Position numbers and translations under genes: made by a program
Assembly (NCBI RefSeq): GCF_023195695.1
Contig: NZ_JALPQG010000006.1
Coordinates: 124,001 to 188,000 of the forward strand
From: Aliiroseovarius sp. S1339
GTDB lineage: Bacteria; Pseudomonadota; Alphaproteobacteria; Rhodobacterales; Rhodobacteraceae
Direction: 5' to 3'
DNA length: 64,000 nucleotides
Shown: in pieces, positions 8,266 to 16,557 of the stretch
Layout: every line of letters begins with the position of its first letter
How positions within the stretch are numbered: the stretch's first letter is position 1
Notes under the pieces: model-generated
Database searches by the model: none
Seen by the model: only the letters and a program-made list of their open reading frames with translations
Told to the model about the DNA's origin: nothing

Positions 8266-9597
8266 CTAATCGCGAAGCCGCGCCGCCAGCAGATTCTGAT
8301 CCTCGATCACACGCGGTAAATCAATCGTTGTAATCTGCCCTGCCCGCACGACCTGTCGCCCTTCGACAAACAGGTCGCGGACCCGACGCGGACCTGCCAA
8401 GACCAGAGCCGCTGGATCCCAACTGCCCGCGCTTTCCAACCCGGACACGTCCCAAATCGCAATATCAGCGCGTTTTCCCACGGCGATTTGCCCGCAATCG
8501 TGACGCCCCAAAACCTCGGCCCCGCCACGGGTGGCGATGCGCAACACCTCGCGCGCGCTCATCTTGTCGGCCCCAAAGGCAACGCGTTGCAGCAACATGG
8601 CATGGCGCGCTTCGTCCATCAGGCTGCCAGCATCGTTCGAGGCTGATCCGTCAACGCCCAACCCAACCTTAACGCCCGCGTCCCGCATTTGGCGCACAGG
8701 CGCGATCCCAGATCCAAGTCGGCAATTTGAACAGGGGCAATGGGCCACACCCGTGCGCGTATGTGCAAATAAATCAATCTCAGCCCCATCCAGTTTTACG
8801 CAATGGGCGTGCCAAACATCGTCCCCGACCCAGCCGAGTTCTTCGGCATATTGACCGGGGCGACAGCCAAACTGCGCCTGACTATAGGCGATATCTTCGT
8901 CATTCTCAGCCAAGTGAGTGTGCATCATCACGCCTTTGTCGCGCGCCAGCAGTGCGGCGTCCCGCATCAGGTCACGACTGACAGAAAAGGGCGAACATGG
9001 TGCCACACCGATGCGCAGCATCGCGCCCTCGGACGGGTCGTGGAAGGCGTCAATCACACGGATGCAATCCTCAAGTATCTTGCTTTCCTTTTCGACCAGC
9101 GCGTCAGGTGGCAGGCCGCCATCGCTTTCACCAATCGACATCGCGCCGCGTGTGGGGTGAAACCGCAGGCCAACCTCGCGCGCGCCTTCGATCGTGTCCT
9201 CAAGCCGGGCGCCGTTGGGATAAAGATACAGGTGATCAGAGCTCATGGTGCAGCCGGACAAGGCCAGTTCGGCCAGCCCGACCATCGCGGACACCCGCAT
9301 TTCATCCGGGCCAAACCGCGACCAGATCGGATAGAGCGTCTGAAGCCAGCCGAACAACAGCGCATCCTGCCCACCCGGCACGGCCCGCGTTAATGTCTGA
9401 TAGAGATGGTGGTGCGTGTTCACGAGGCCCGGCGTCACCACGGCACGGGTGGCGTCGATGACTTCACCTCGTTGTTCCAAGCCCGCGCCGATCTCGGTGA
9501 TCACACCATCGGTGATCCGAATGTCTGTTGACGACAGCTCGCGGCTATCATCATCCATTGTCAAAACGGTCTTCGCATTGCTAATTAGATATTCCAT
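8266..9597 (-). CDS. 8-oxoguanine deaminase (AtzB/TrzN-like amidohydrolase)
   Basis: 443-residue zinc amidohydrolase of the ATZ/TRZ group. Family members with this signature convert 8-oxoguanine to urate. The metal HxH appears in VNTHHHLYQTLTRAVP near residue 60, followed by LFGWLQTLYPIWSR, which marks the 8-oxoguanine deaminase/hydroxyatrazine hydrolase clade. MHTHLAEN lies near 225, HAHCVKLDG near 260, CPCSNCRLGSG near 285 and GVDGSASND near 315. AAGGAGA precedes the ATG. A hydroxyatrazine-type activity cannot be excluded from sequence; the nearby guaD favours purine salvage or detoxification. Confidence 0.85.
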   Translation of the reverse strand: MEYLISNAKTVLTMDDDSRELSSTDIRITDGVITEIGAGLEQRGEVIDATRAVVTPGLVNTHHHLYQTLTRAVPGGQDALLFGWLQTLYPIWSRFGPDEMRVSAMVGLAELALSGCTMSSDHLYLYPNGARLEDTIEGAREVGLRFHPTRGAMSIGESDGGLPPDALVEKESKILEDCIRVIDAFHDPSEGAMLRIGVAPCSPFSVSRDLMRDAALLARDKGVMMHTHLAENDEDIAYSQAQFGCRPGQYAEELGWVGDDVWHAHCVKLDGAEIDLFAHTRTGVAHCPCSNCRLGSGIAPVRQMRDAGVKVGLGVDGSASNDAGSLMDEARHAMLLQRVAFGADKMSAREVLRIATRGGAEVLGRHDCGQIAVGKRADIAIWDVSGLESAGSWDPAALVLAGPRRVRDLFVEGRQVVRAGQITTIDLPRVIEDQNLLAARLRD

Positions 9598-9705
9598 GCT
9601 GTCTCCTTCCGCCCATTTCGGTGAGACAAACTTGGCGACGACAGAAAGGGCAAAGGACTCGCGCGCAGTCAGTCTGCCACGAGCATTAGCGGTCGCACAA
9701 CAGTC

Positions 9706-10521
9706 TTAAGAAGCGACCTCAGCTTGGACTAGCGCCTGCAATGCGGCCGCATGTATTTGGGGATTAGCCGCCGCGACGGCGCGACCGCCCTGATGCACTG
9801 GACCGCCTTCCCAATTGGTGACGACGCCGCCTGCAGCTTCTATCACTGCCATCGGACCCTGAATGTCATAGGCCTGCAATCCCGCCTCGACGACCAAGTC
9901 GATCTGCCCGGCGGCCACAAGCGCATAAGCATAGCAGTCCATCCCATATCGGGTCAGTTTAACCTGCTGGGAAAGCTTGTGGAACGCCCGCCCTTCGTCC
10001 GCCGTGCCAACCTCCGGAAAGGTGGTGAACAAGATCGCCTCGGACAGATCACGCGGCGCGCATGTTTTCAGTGGCCGGGACCCGTGCGGCCCGTCAACGC
10101 GTGCCTCGCCGAAGCCGCCGATAAAGCGTTCGCCGATGTAGGGTTGGTCAATAATGCCAAGCTGGGGGCCGTGGTCGTCGCCGACCGCAATCAGAACACC
10201 CCAAGTGGGCGTTCCCGACAAAAAAGCGCGCGTGCCGTCGATCGGATCAAGCACCCATGTCAGGCCGCTTTCGCCAGTCGTTCGGCCAAATTCTTCACCA
10301 TGAATGGCGTCTTGCGGGCGCAACCGGGCCAAAACTTCGCGCATCGCGCGTTCGGCGGCGCGATCGCCTTCAGTCACCGGATCAAACCCTTCGGCAAGCT
10401 TGTTGTCTGCTGTCAGATTATCGGCGCGGAAATAGGGTAAAACGGCTTTGCGCGCCGCATCAGCCAAGGCTTCTGCTGCGCGCAACAATTCTTGTTTCGT
10501 GTCTTTGTCCAGATCGGTCAC
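9706..10521 (-). CDS. hisN: Inositol-monophosphatase-family phosphatase, histidinol-phosphatase type
   Basis: About 271 residues of the IMPase superfamily. Metal-site motifs are GEEFG (about residue 70) and WVLDPIDGTRAFLSG (about 85-100); the second catalytic Asp is in YDIQGPMAVIEAAGG near 220. The TRAF segment in place of the usual TxNF is typical of HisN-type histidinol phosphatases, which complete histidine synthesis in organisms lacking HisB phosphatase. GGAGG lies at 10530-10534. It is one base from the GTG at 10527 but seven from the GTG at 10521, so the latter is preferred. The substrate is inferred from family resemblance; an inositol or nucleotide phosphatase remains possible. Confidence 0.8.
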   Translation of the reverse strand: MTDLDKDTKQELLRAAEALADAARKAVLPYFRADNLTADNKLAEGFDPVTEGDRAAERAMREVLARLRPQDAIHGEEFGRTTGESGLTWVLDPIDGTRAFLSGTPTWGVLIAVGDDHGPQLGIIDQPYIGERFIGGFGEARVDGPHGSRPLKTCAPRDLSEAILFTTFPEVGTADEGRAFHKLSQQVKLTRYGMDCYAYALVAAGQIDLVVEAGLQAYDIQGPMAVIEAAGGVVTNWEGGPVHQGGRAVAAANPQIHAAALQALVQAEVAS

Positions 10522-10581
10522 TGTCACGCCTCCGCAGCAAGTTAAATGCGCGGTAGCAGGGCAACCGGTCTTGCGTCAAGC

Positions 10582-10950
10582 TTATGCGACGTCAGACAGA
10601 ACACGGGCCAGTTCGAACAGCCGGCGGCGTTGATTGTCGGGAATGGCATAATAACTGCGCACCAGTTCCAGCGCTTCCTTATCCTGCAGAATGTCACCGG
10701 GCAGGGCATTTTGCGTATCCGCATCGGGTTTGCTTTCCAAACCTTCGAAAAAGAAACTGACCGGCACGGAAAGTGCTGCCGCAATATCCCAAAGCCTGGA
10801 TGCCGAGACGCGGTTCATACCTGTTTCATACTTCTGGATCTGCTGGAATTTGATCCCAACTTTTTCAGCCAACTGCTGCTGCGTCATCCCCACCATCCAA
10901 CGGCGATGACGGACCCTTTTACCAACATGGACATCCACCGGATGTTTCAT
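10582..10950 (-). CDS. XRE-family helix-turn-helix regulator
   Basis: 122 residues. A Cro/C1-type HTH occupies about 10-68 (RHRRWMVGMTQQQLAEKVG, then FQQIQKYETGMNRVSASRLW), followed by PVSFFFEGLE and a C-terminal tail (SYYAIPDNQRRRLFELARVL) typical of a widespread alphaproteobacterial regulator group. GAGGAG precedes the ATG. It is transcribed away from the quinone oxidoreductase, with a 317-base gap between them. Its targets are unknown. Confidence 0.88.
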   Translation of the reverse strand: MKHPVDVHVGKRVRHRRWMVGMTQQQLAEKVGIKFQQIQKYETGMNRVSASRLWDIAAALSVPVSFFFEGLESKPDADTQNALPGDILQDKEALELVRSYYAIPDNQRRRLFELARVLSDVA

Positions 10951-11267
10951 TTAACCACTCCTCGTTACTAGATTGTATTACGGAACCACTGATCACGTGA
11001 CGGCGAGTTCGCTCAACCTGTCTTTTTGGTTAGCTTCGCCACAGAGAATGAAAAACTAATTAATAACAACACTATAACCACTTCAAACTGCGTTTTTTGG
11101 GCCTCCACCAATACGAAAGTAGGCAATGCGGCGGCACACGCACAGGGAGATTAGCAATAAGTTTTGCATTTTGCAACTCCACAACGTTGAGGCGAGCGAT
11201 TGATTCTCTACTATCTTGCTCGATTTTCTGGTCAGAACCGCCTATGGATCGGTCAAAAGGAGGCGTT
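10951..11267. other. 317-base intergenic region between the XRE regulator and quinone oxidoreductase
   Basis: No convincing gene is seen. It must hold the promoters of both divergent genes. The middle (about 11048-11098) is strongly AT-rich, unlike the flanking coding DNA. TTTTGCATTTTGCAA near 11163-11177 is a near-palindrome that could be a protein-binding site. An AAAGGAGG ribosome-binding site at its right edge serves the ATG at 11268. Confidence 0.5.
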
Positions 11268-12239
11268 ATGAAAACCTTTCAAGTCACAAATTTCGACCAG
11301 CCAGCCCAATTGGCCGACGTCGCCGTCCCCACGCCAGCACAAGGTCAGGCCTTGGTCGACATTCGCGCCTGTGGATTGAATTTCGCCGATCTGTTGATGT
11401 CGCAAGGCAGGTATCAGGATACTCCAACGCCCCCCTTTTCACTGGGGATGGAGCCTGCGGGCGTCATCTCCGCGCTTGGTCCCGACACTGACGGCCCGGC
11501 GCCGGGAACGCGCGTGGTCATCTTCTCTGGCCGCGATGGTTTAGCCGAGCACGGGGTCTTTGATGCGGCACGCTGCTTGCCCCTTCCAGATAACATGAGC
11601 TTTCAGGACGCCGCCGCCTTCCAGATCGCCTATGGCACCAGCCATGTTGCGCTGGACCACAAGGCGCGCCTGCAACCCGGTGAAACCTTGGTCGTGCTGG
11701 GAGCTGCGGGCGGAGTCGGTCTGACCGCCGTGGAAATCGGCAAGATCATGGGCGCGCGCGTCATCGCCTGCGCGCGGGGGGCCGACAAGCTTGAGGTCTG
11801 TCGCCGCGCCGGGGCGGACCATCTGATCGACACCGACACGCAGGATATCCGCGACGAGATCAAGGCCCTTGGCGGCGCTGACGTGGTTTATGACGCAATC
11901 GGGGGCGCACAGTTCAATGCCGCTTTCCGCGCGTGCAATCCGGAAGCCCGCATCCTGTTGATCGGATTTGCCAGCGGCGACCTGCCCGAGGTGCGCCCAA
12001 ACCACATGCTGGTGAAGAACATCACACTGATTGGCTTGTATTGGGGCGGCTATCTGACCTTCCGTCCCGAGGTTCTAACCGACAGCCTGCGCCAGTTGCT
12101 TGCGTGGTACGGAGACGGCAAGATCAAACCCCATGTCAGCCACAGCCTGCCGCTTGAGCGCGCAGGTGAAGCCCTGGACCTGTTGCGCCACCGCAAATCG
12201 ACCGGAAAGGTCGTGGTGACCATGGGCCCCGCATCCTAA
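11268..12239 (+). CDS. NADPH:quinone oxidoreductase family protein (zinc-free MDR)
   Basis: 323 residues of the QOR branch of the medium-chain dehydrogenase/reductases. Residues 1-125 form the GroES-like domain (RACGLNFADLLMSQGRY, GMEPAGVISALG). A Rossmann domain follows with LGAAGGVGLTAVEIGKIMGA near 145-165 and VVYDAIGG near 210. It lacks the Cys/His zinc ligands of alcohol dehydrogenases, as expected for quinone or enoyl reductases. A strong AAAGGAGG at 11256-11263 fixes the start; upstream in-frame codons are not needed. Its stop overlaps the stop of the convergent LysR gene by three bases. Confidence 0.88.
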   Translation: MKTFQVTNFDQPAQLADVAVPTPAQGQALVDIRACGLNFADLLMSQGRYQDTPTPPFSLGMEPAGVISALGPDTDGPAPGTRVVIFSGRDGLAEHGVFDAARCLPLPDNMSFQDAAAFQIAYGTSHVALDHKARLQPGETLVVLGAAGGVGLTAVEIGKIMGARVIACARGADKLEVCRRAGADHLIDTDTQDIRDEIKALGGADVVYDAIGGAQFNAAFRACNPEARILLIGFASGDLPEVRPNHMLVKNITLIGLYWGGYLTFRPEVLTDSLRQLLAWYGDGKIKPHVSHSLPLERAGEALDLLRHRKSTGKVVVTMGPAS

Positions 12240-13090
12240 AGGTCGTGAAAGGCCTGACGGATCATCGACAATAGATCCTGCATCGCCTGCCCGCCCGCGC
12301 TGTTCGCCGCATACATGTTGACGCGGGTGACAGCCAATTCGGGCAAGGCCCCACCGTGGTCAATCTGTTCAAGAAACGGCTGAACCGTGCCTTCGATCAC
12401 TGCGTGGACGGCCAGATCGGCTGACAAGGACGCCTCGATCGTGCGGGTCGAATCGCCATCGACCCCCATTTCCCACTGAATGTTCGCCGCGTCCAATGCC
12501 TTTTGAACCCCTTTGCGAAAAATGCAGTTTCGCTCAAACCCAAGGCGAAGCGGGCGTGAACGCCACGCTTGACCATTCGGAGCGCCCACCCACACCAACG
12601 GCAGGGCGGTCAAGGTTTCAGCACCTGCATCCTTTTCTTCCTCGGTGGTCAGGGTGATGTCGCATTCACCCCGCGCGAACATGGACTTAAGCCGTCTTGT
12701 GTAAGATGAAATGAGTTGCACGCGCATGCGCGGATATTCTGCGTGAAACTGTTTCAGCACCGTGGGGATCGCCGGATAAACGACGTCGGACGGCACGCCC
12801 AGAACAATCTCGCCTTCATAGGCTTGGTCGGTCAGGCGCGAATACACTTCATCGTTCAACCGCATCATCCGGCGGGCATAGCCCAATAGTTGCTCGCCTT
12901 CGGCGGTCAGGGACACACCGCGACCCGACCGATCCAGAAGCGTGCGCCCCAGACTTTCTTCAAGCCGTTTAAGCTGCATCGACACAGCTGATTGGGTAAG
13001 GTGCAACAACCCAGCCGCCCGTGTCACGCCGCCGGAATCCGCTACGGTGACAAAACTGCGCAAGGCTGTCAGATCAAGATTTCGCGGCAT
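12236..13090 (-). CDS. LysR-family transcriptional regulator
   Basis: 284 residues. The N-terminal winged HTH covers about 4-62 (LDLTALRSFVTVADSGGVT, then AVSMQLKRLEESLGRTLLDR). The effector-binding substrate domain runs from about 90 to the end (GEIVLGVPSDVVYPAIPTVL). The ATG at 13090 with AAGGA upstream is preferred to one eleven codons earlier. It is divergent from the DUF1127 gene with 124 bases between. LysR proteins often control the divergent neighbour, so DUF1127 is the natural candidate target; autoregulation is also usual. Confidence 0.92.
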   Translation of the reverse strand: MPRNLDLTALRSFVTVADSGGVTRAAGLLHLTQSAVSMQLKRLEESLGRTLLDRSGRGVSLTAEGEQLLGYARRMMRLNDEVYSRLTDQAYEGEIVLGVPSDVVYPAIPTVLKQFHAEYPRMRVQLISSYTRRLKSMFARGECDITLTTEEEKDAGAETLTALPLVWVGAPNGQAWRSRPLRLGFERNCIFRKGVQKALDAANIQWEMGVDGDSTRTIEASLSADLAVHAVIEGTVQPFLEQIDHGGALPELAVTRVNMYAANSAGGQAMQDLLSMIRQAFHDL

Positions 13091-13214
13091 ATCAATCCTT
13101 TTGATGTGTCTGCACAAAAACATTCATTTTACTTATCATTCCTGAACCAGCATAAACATCACGAAATTTGATGCAACTACTATCAATCATAAGATTCAGC
13201 GAAGGAGAGACGAG

Positions 13215-13424
13215 ATGTCAGCAGCAATCTGTACCAATACCCCCACCACAAAGCGCTTGATCTCGCCATTGTCCTGGCTGGTTCATGCTTGGGAAACCCA
13301 CCGAGAGCGCCGTGCGCTGGCCAAATTGGACGCTACCCGACTGTCAGATATTGGCCTGAGCTATCGTGATGCACAGCGCGAAGCCAGCCGCCCGGTCTGG
13401 GATATTCCGGCACATTGGCATTAA
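13215..13424 (+). CDS. DUF1127 small protein
   Basis: 69 residues with the YjiS/DUF1127 core: an Arg-rich helix (WETHRERRALAKLD) then RLSDIGLSYRDAQREASRP. Small DUF1127 proteins in alphaproteobacteria are linked to RNA turnover and to phosphate or carbon physiology. Longer members like this one have an N-terminal extension of unknown role. GAAGGAG precedes the ATG. A factor-independent terminator at 13472-13511 follows. The divergent LysR gene is the probable regulator. Confidence 0.85.
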   Translation: MSAAICTNTPTTKRLISPLSWLVHAWETHRERRALAKLDATRLSDIGLSYRDAQREASRPVWDIPAHWH

Positions 13425-13471
13425 TCGGCGTTCTGACGGCCCAACATGCTCTATTGCTCTTGAAATACATC

Positions 13472-13511
13472 CCGCCCTTGCCGATATTAAAGCCAAGGGC
13501 GGTTTCTGTTT
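13472..13511 (+). terminator. Rho-independent terminator after DUF1127
   Basis: CCGCCCTTG at 13472-13480 pairs perfectly with CAAGGGCGG at 13494-13502, followed by TTTCTGTTT. The 13-base loop is long but the stem is nine base pairs. Only 34 bases separate it from the next start codon. Confidence 0.75.
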
Positions 13512-13545
13512 GGACCCGCCGAATGTGGTTTTTCTGGAGGTCTAA

Positions 13546-14319
13546 ATGGCTGAATTTGATACGGTTCGCACAGGTGTAGGCACCCGTGCCGCGATCGACG
13601 AAGGGCTTCGCGCCCATATGAACAAGGTCTATGGCTTGATGTCCGTGGGCCTTTTGATCACCGCTTTGGCCAGTTGGGCCATCGCTGGTCTTGCTGTGAC
13701 CACCGATCCCACTGGCGCAACGGCTGCGATCCGCGAAGGTCAATACCTGACCGGGCTTGGTCAAGCGATCTATATGTCGCCGCTGAAATGGGTCGTTATG
13801 TTCGCCCCACTTGCCATGGTGTTTGCCTTCGGCGCGGCCATCAACCGTTTGTCCGCCGCTGGCGCGCAGCTGTTTTTCTATGCATTTGCCGTGCTGATGG
13901 GTCTGTCGATCAGCTCGATCTTTCTGGTCTTTACCGGTGTGTCAATCGTGCAAACGTTCCTGATCACCTCAATCGCATTTGCTGGGCTTAGCCTTTATGG
14001 CTACACCACCAAGCGCGATCTTGGCCCGATGGGTGCCTTCCTGATCATGGGTCTGATTGGCCTGATCGTCGCATCGATCGTCAACATCTTCATCGGCAGC
14101 ACGATGATGCACTTCGCGATCTCTGTGATCGGTGTGCTGATTTTTGCTGGCCTGACGGCGTATGACACGCAGAAAATCAAGAACGACTATATCCAGCACG
14201 CCCAGTCTATGGACAGCGAATGGTTGGCGAAATCCGCGATTATGGGTGCGCTGAACCTGTATCTGGACTTCATCAACCTGTTCATGTTCCTGCTGCAGTT
14301 CTTGGGCAATCGTGAATAA
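13546..14319 (+). CDS. Bax inhibitor-1/YccA-family membrane protein
   Basis: 257 residues with seven predicted membrane helices after a short soluble N-terminus, the BI-1/TMBIM topology. Typical stretches are MNKVYGLMSVGLLITAL near residue 25, SSIFLVFTGVSI near 125 and the C-terminal GLTAYDTQKIK near 205-215 with the conserved Asp pair region. Homologues act as pH-sensitive Ca2+ leak channels or interact with FtsH-type proteases. A GGAGG lies upstream of the ATG. It is followed by a strong terminator. Confidence 0.92.
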   Translation: MAEFDTVRTGVGTRAAIDEGLRAHMNKVYGLMSVGLLITALASWAIAGLAVTTDPTGATAAIREGQYLTGLGQAIYMSPLKWVVMFAPLAMVFAFGAAINRLSAAGAQLFFYAFAVLMGLSISSIFLVFTGVSIVQTFLITSIAFAGLSLYGYTTKRDLGPMGAFLIMGLIGLIVASIVNIFIGSTMMHFAISVIGVLIFAGLTAYDTQKIKNDYIQHAQSMDSEWLAKSAIMGALNLYLDFINLFMFLLQFLGNRE

Positions 14320-14342
14320 CCCGGACTGATATCAGAATAACG

Positions 14343-14373
14343 GGGCCGGTCCTTAGTGACCGGCCCTTTTTTT
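14343..14373 (+). terminator. Rho-independent terminator after the BI-1 gene
   Basis: GGGCCGGTC at 14343-14351 and GACCGGCCC at 14358-14366 form a perfect nine-base-pair GC-rich stem with a six-base loop, followed by seven T residues. It sits 12 bases before the SGNH hydrolase start. Confidence 0.93.
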
Positions 14374-14384
14374 GGAAGGTGACC

Positions 14385-15086
14385 ATGGCCGATCGCATTC
14401 TGAAAATCGCCCTTTCGCCCGTGCTTTTGGCGCAAGCCCTGCGCGTGCGCAAGACGGCGGCCAGCCTGCCAGAGCCGCCCGGACCACGCGCCGGTCAGAT
14501 AGGTGATGGGCGACCCCTTCGCCTAGCCATTATCGGGGATTCGTCCGCCGCCGGTGTCGGCGCCACCCACCAGACCGACGCTTTGTCAGGTCACCTGACA
14601 GATCTATTGGCCGCGCATTACACACTCGACTGGTCCTTGCATGCCAAAACGGGGGCGACGACCCGATCCACGCTGGCAAGTTGGCCCGAGGGGTTGGGCA
14701 CATTGGACATTGCACTTGTGGTATTGGGCGTCAACGACGTCACGCGACAAGGCCCACTGCGCAGGCTTTTGGATCGGCGGGCACAGCTTTATTCACGGCT
14801 GCAACAGGACCACGGTGCCAAACGCGTGCTGGTCACCGGCATCCCGCCCTTGGGTGATTTTCCCCTGCTGCCCAGCCCGCTGCGTCTTGTGTTGGGCCGA
14901 CAAGCCCAGCGGTTTGATGCAGCCCTGATGCGGCAGGCCCAGTCATTAGGCGTCGAATACATGCCTTTCGACATGTCACTGAAACCAGAAATCATGGCGC
15001 CTGACGGGTTTCACCCCGGCCCCACCGCTTACCGTCATTTTGCAGATGCGGTGTTCAGACAAATCCAGCACGAACAGACAAGCTGA
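14385..15086 (+). CDS. SGNH/GDSL-type esterase/hydrolase
   Basis: 233 residues of the SGNH hydrolase fold. Block I is IIGDSSAAGVGA near residue 46 (catalytic Ser), block III is VVLGVNDVTRQ near 110, and block V is DGFHPGPTAYRHFAD near 210 (Asp-x-x-His). No convincing signal peptide; the N-terminus (MADRILKIALSPVLLAQALRVR) is amphipathic and could touch the membrane. ATG at 14385 is preferred to the GTG two codons upstream because GGAAGG is better spaced. Substrate unknown; lysophospholipase or thioesterase-like relatives exist. Confidence 0.85.
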   Translation: MADRILKIALSPVLLAQALRVRKTAASLPEPPGPRAGQIGDGRPLRLAIIGDSSAAGVGATHQTDALSGHLTDLLAAHYTLDWSLHAKTGATTRSTLASWPEGLGTLDIALVVLGVNDVTRQGPLRRLLDRRAQLYSRLQQDHGAKRVLVTGIPPLGDFPLLPSPLRLVLGRQAQRFDAALMRQAQSLGVEYMPFDMSLKPEIMAPDGFHPGPTAYRHFADAVFRQIQHEQTS

Positions 15087-15092
15087 CAAACG

Positions 15093-15118
15093 AAAAGGCC
15101 GCGCCCAACGGCACGGCC
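15093..15118 (-). terminator. Rho-independent terminator of rpmG
   Basis: Read on the minus strand, GGCCGTGCC and GGCGCGGCC pair over nine positions (one G-T wobble) with a four-base loop, then TTTTCGTTT. It lies 27 bases past the rpmG stop. Confidence 0.85.
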
Positions 15119-15144
15119 CATTCAAAAGTCGAAAGGGATCAAGC

Positions 15145-15312
15145 TTACTTGATCTTGCCTTCTTTATACTCAACGTGCTTGCGCACAACCGGGTCGTATT
15201 TCTTCACAACCATTTTCTCGGTCATGGTGCGAGCGTTTTTCTTGGTCACATAGAAGTGGCCAGTATCCGCAGTCGAGTTCAGGCGGATTTTGATAGTGGT
15301 CGGCTTCGCCAT
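15145..15312 (-). CDS. rpmG: 50S ribosomal protein L33
   Basis: 55-residue ribosomal protein starting [20 protein letters not shown] and ending [10 protein letters not shown], which matches bacterial L33 along its whole length. It has no cysteines, so it is the zinc-independent (C-minus) form that does not need metal. The ATG at 15312 is preceded by GAGGAG. It is flanked by its own terminator, so it is a single-gene unit. The gene is short but the sequence match is unambiguous. Confidence 0.96.
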   Translation of the reverse strand: MAKPTTIKIRLNSTADTGHFYVTKKNARTMTEKMVVKKYDPVVRKHVEYKEGKIK

Positions 15313-15465
15313 GTCATCAGCTCCTCATCGGGTGGGCGCACCCCGCCCGGGTAAATCTCTGGAACCCGCCTTTTAGCGCCATTGGCCCCCGAGTCAACAG
15401 CCAAATGGGTTTTTCGCACGGGTTGGCGACGGCTGCGCGAACAGCCCAGTTTACGGCCAAGAAAT

Positions 15466-15864
15466 CTATGCGCGGATGGCCTGTAAGCCGGATTCTGTCC
15501 AGGTGTTGCCACCGTGGATGACCATTCCTCTAGGCCTGTTGTTGCCAACAGGCTCAAGCTGCCAACCCGGACCTTTGAGCCAAGACAGCCCTGGGGTTGC
15601 CCCCGCAAGATCCCTATTAGGCATTGCTCCCGGTGGGGCTTGCCGTGCCGCCCTTGTTGCCAAGCGCGCGGTGGGCTCTTACCCCACCGTTTCACCGTGG
15701 CCCGCGACATGCGCGGGCCGTCTCTTCTCTGTGGCGCTTTCCCTCGGGTTTCCCCGGCCGGGCGTTACCCGGCACCGTTGCCTTGTGGAGTCCGGACTTT
15801 CCTCGCGTCACAACAGGGGCAAGCCCCCACAGTCACCCGCGGTCATCCAGCCATCCGCGCATCA
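15466..15864 (-). ncRNA. rnpB: RNase P RNA (type A)
   Basis: Catalytic RNA that matures tRNA 5' ends. Read on the minus strand, the conserved 5' core GAGGAAAGTCCGGACTCC lies at 15804-15787 and the 3' core ACAGAATCCGGCTTACAG is near 15499-15482. The closing helix P1 is visible: ATGCGCGGATGG at 15862-15851 pairs with CCATCCGCGCAT at 15479-15468. GGTGAAACGGTGGGGTAAGAG and similar conserved loops lie between. About 400 nucleotides, normal for alphaproteobacteria. The exact ends are inferred from P1. The amidase gene ends seven bases upstream. Confidence 0.97.
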
Positions 15865-15867
15865 TTC

Positions 15868-15896
15868 CACTTAGGTGCTGGGTGCGGGCGGGTCAA
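15868..15896 (-). promoter_or_regulatory. Predicted rnpB promoter inside the amidase 3' end
   Basis: On the minus strand TTGACC (15896-15891) and TAAGTG (15873-15868) are separated by exactly 17 bases, and transcription starting six to seven bases later would begin at helix P1 of rnpB. The -35 box lies within codons of the amidase and the -10 box contains its stop codon. The -35 is near consensus; the -10 is weak. Confidence 0.6.
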
Positions 15897-16557
15897 CGGG
15901 CAAGCGTGCGGCAAGATCGGTGATGATCCCCATATCGCGAGCATCCAGTCGACCGGACGCCCAGGGACGAAACCGTTGGCGCAAGGCGTCAAGCACAGCG
16001 GCGCACCCGGCATCAATCGGATACCCGAAGGCGACGGCATGGCGCAGAAAAGTCGCCTCGTCCGGCGTGACCTCAGCAGCGGCGGGCCATATTGCCAGAT
16101 TTTGGCGGGCCAGTCGGGTCCATGGAAACCGTCGCCCGGGGTCGGTCTTACGGGCAGGGGCCATATCGCTGTGTCCGATGACGCCCTCAGGTCCGATCGA
16201 CCAACGCGCCATGATGTCCGGCAGCAATCTGTCAAGTTGTGTCAGCTGTGGTTCGCTGAACGGTGAGGCCCCGTCATTGTCCAGCTCAATCCCAATCGAA
16301 CGTGAGTTGATGTCGCACTGCCCACGCCATGTGCCCGCCCCCGCATGCCATGCCCGCATATCTTCATCGACAAGCAGAAACACCCGCCCGTCGCGGTGTA
16401 TCAGATAGTGCGCGGAGACTTCGTGTTCCGGCGAGCGGAGGCGATCAAGCGCCTCGTCCGGGTTGGGCATCGCGGTATAGTGTAAAACGATCAGCGATGG
16501 CGTAAGCCCATCCCGGCGCGGGCCGAAATTGGGCGACGGGCGGCGCGTGATCTGCAT
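15871..16557 (-). CDS. N-acetylmuramoyl-L-alanine amidase (AmpD-like, Amidase_2)
   Basis: 228 residues. The Amidase_2 zinc site appears as SLIVLHYTAMPN near residue 25 (first His), DMRAWHAGAGTWRG near 70 and GVIGHSDMAPARKTDPG near 150 (second His and catalytic region). It has no signal peptide, like cytoplasmic AmpD, which cleaves 1,6-anhydro-muropeptides in wall recycling. The gene starts directly after the stop of the excalibur lipoprotein (TAAATG), so the two are coupled. The rnpB promoter overlaps its last codons. Confidence 0.9.
   Translation of the reverse strand: MQITRRPSPNFGPRRDGLTPSLIVLHYTAMPNPDEALDRLRSPEHEVSAHYLIHRDGRVFLLVDEDMRAWHAGAGTWRGQCDINSRSIGIELDNDGASPFSEPQLTQLDRLLPDIMARWSIGPEGVIGHSDMAPARKTDPGRRFPWTRLARQNLAIWPAAAEVTPDEATFLRHAVAFGYPIDAGCAAVLDALRQRFRPWASGRLDARDMGIITDLAARLPVDPPAPST

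Noticed and set aside
15387-15470. Strong terminator after rnpB
   Set aside because: GGCTG/CAGCC can pair, but no T-run follows on the minus strand.
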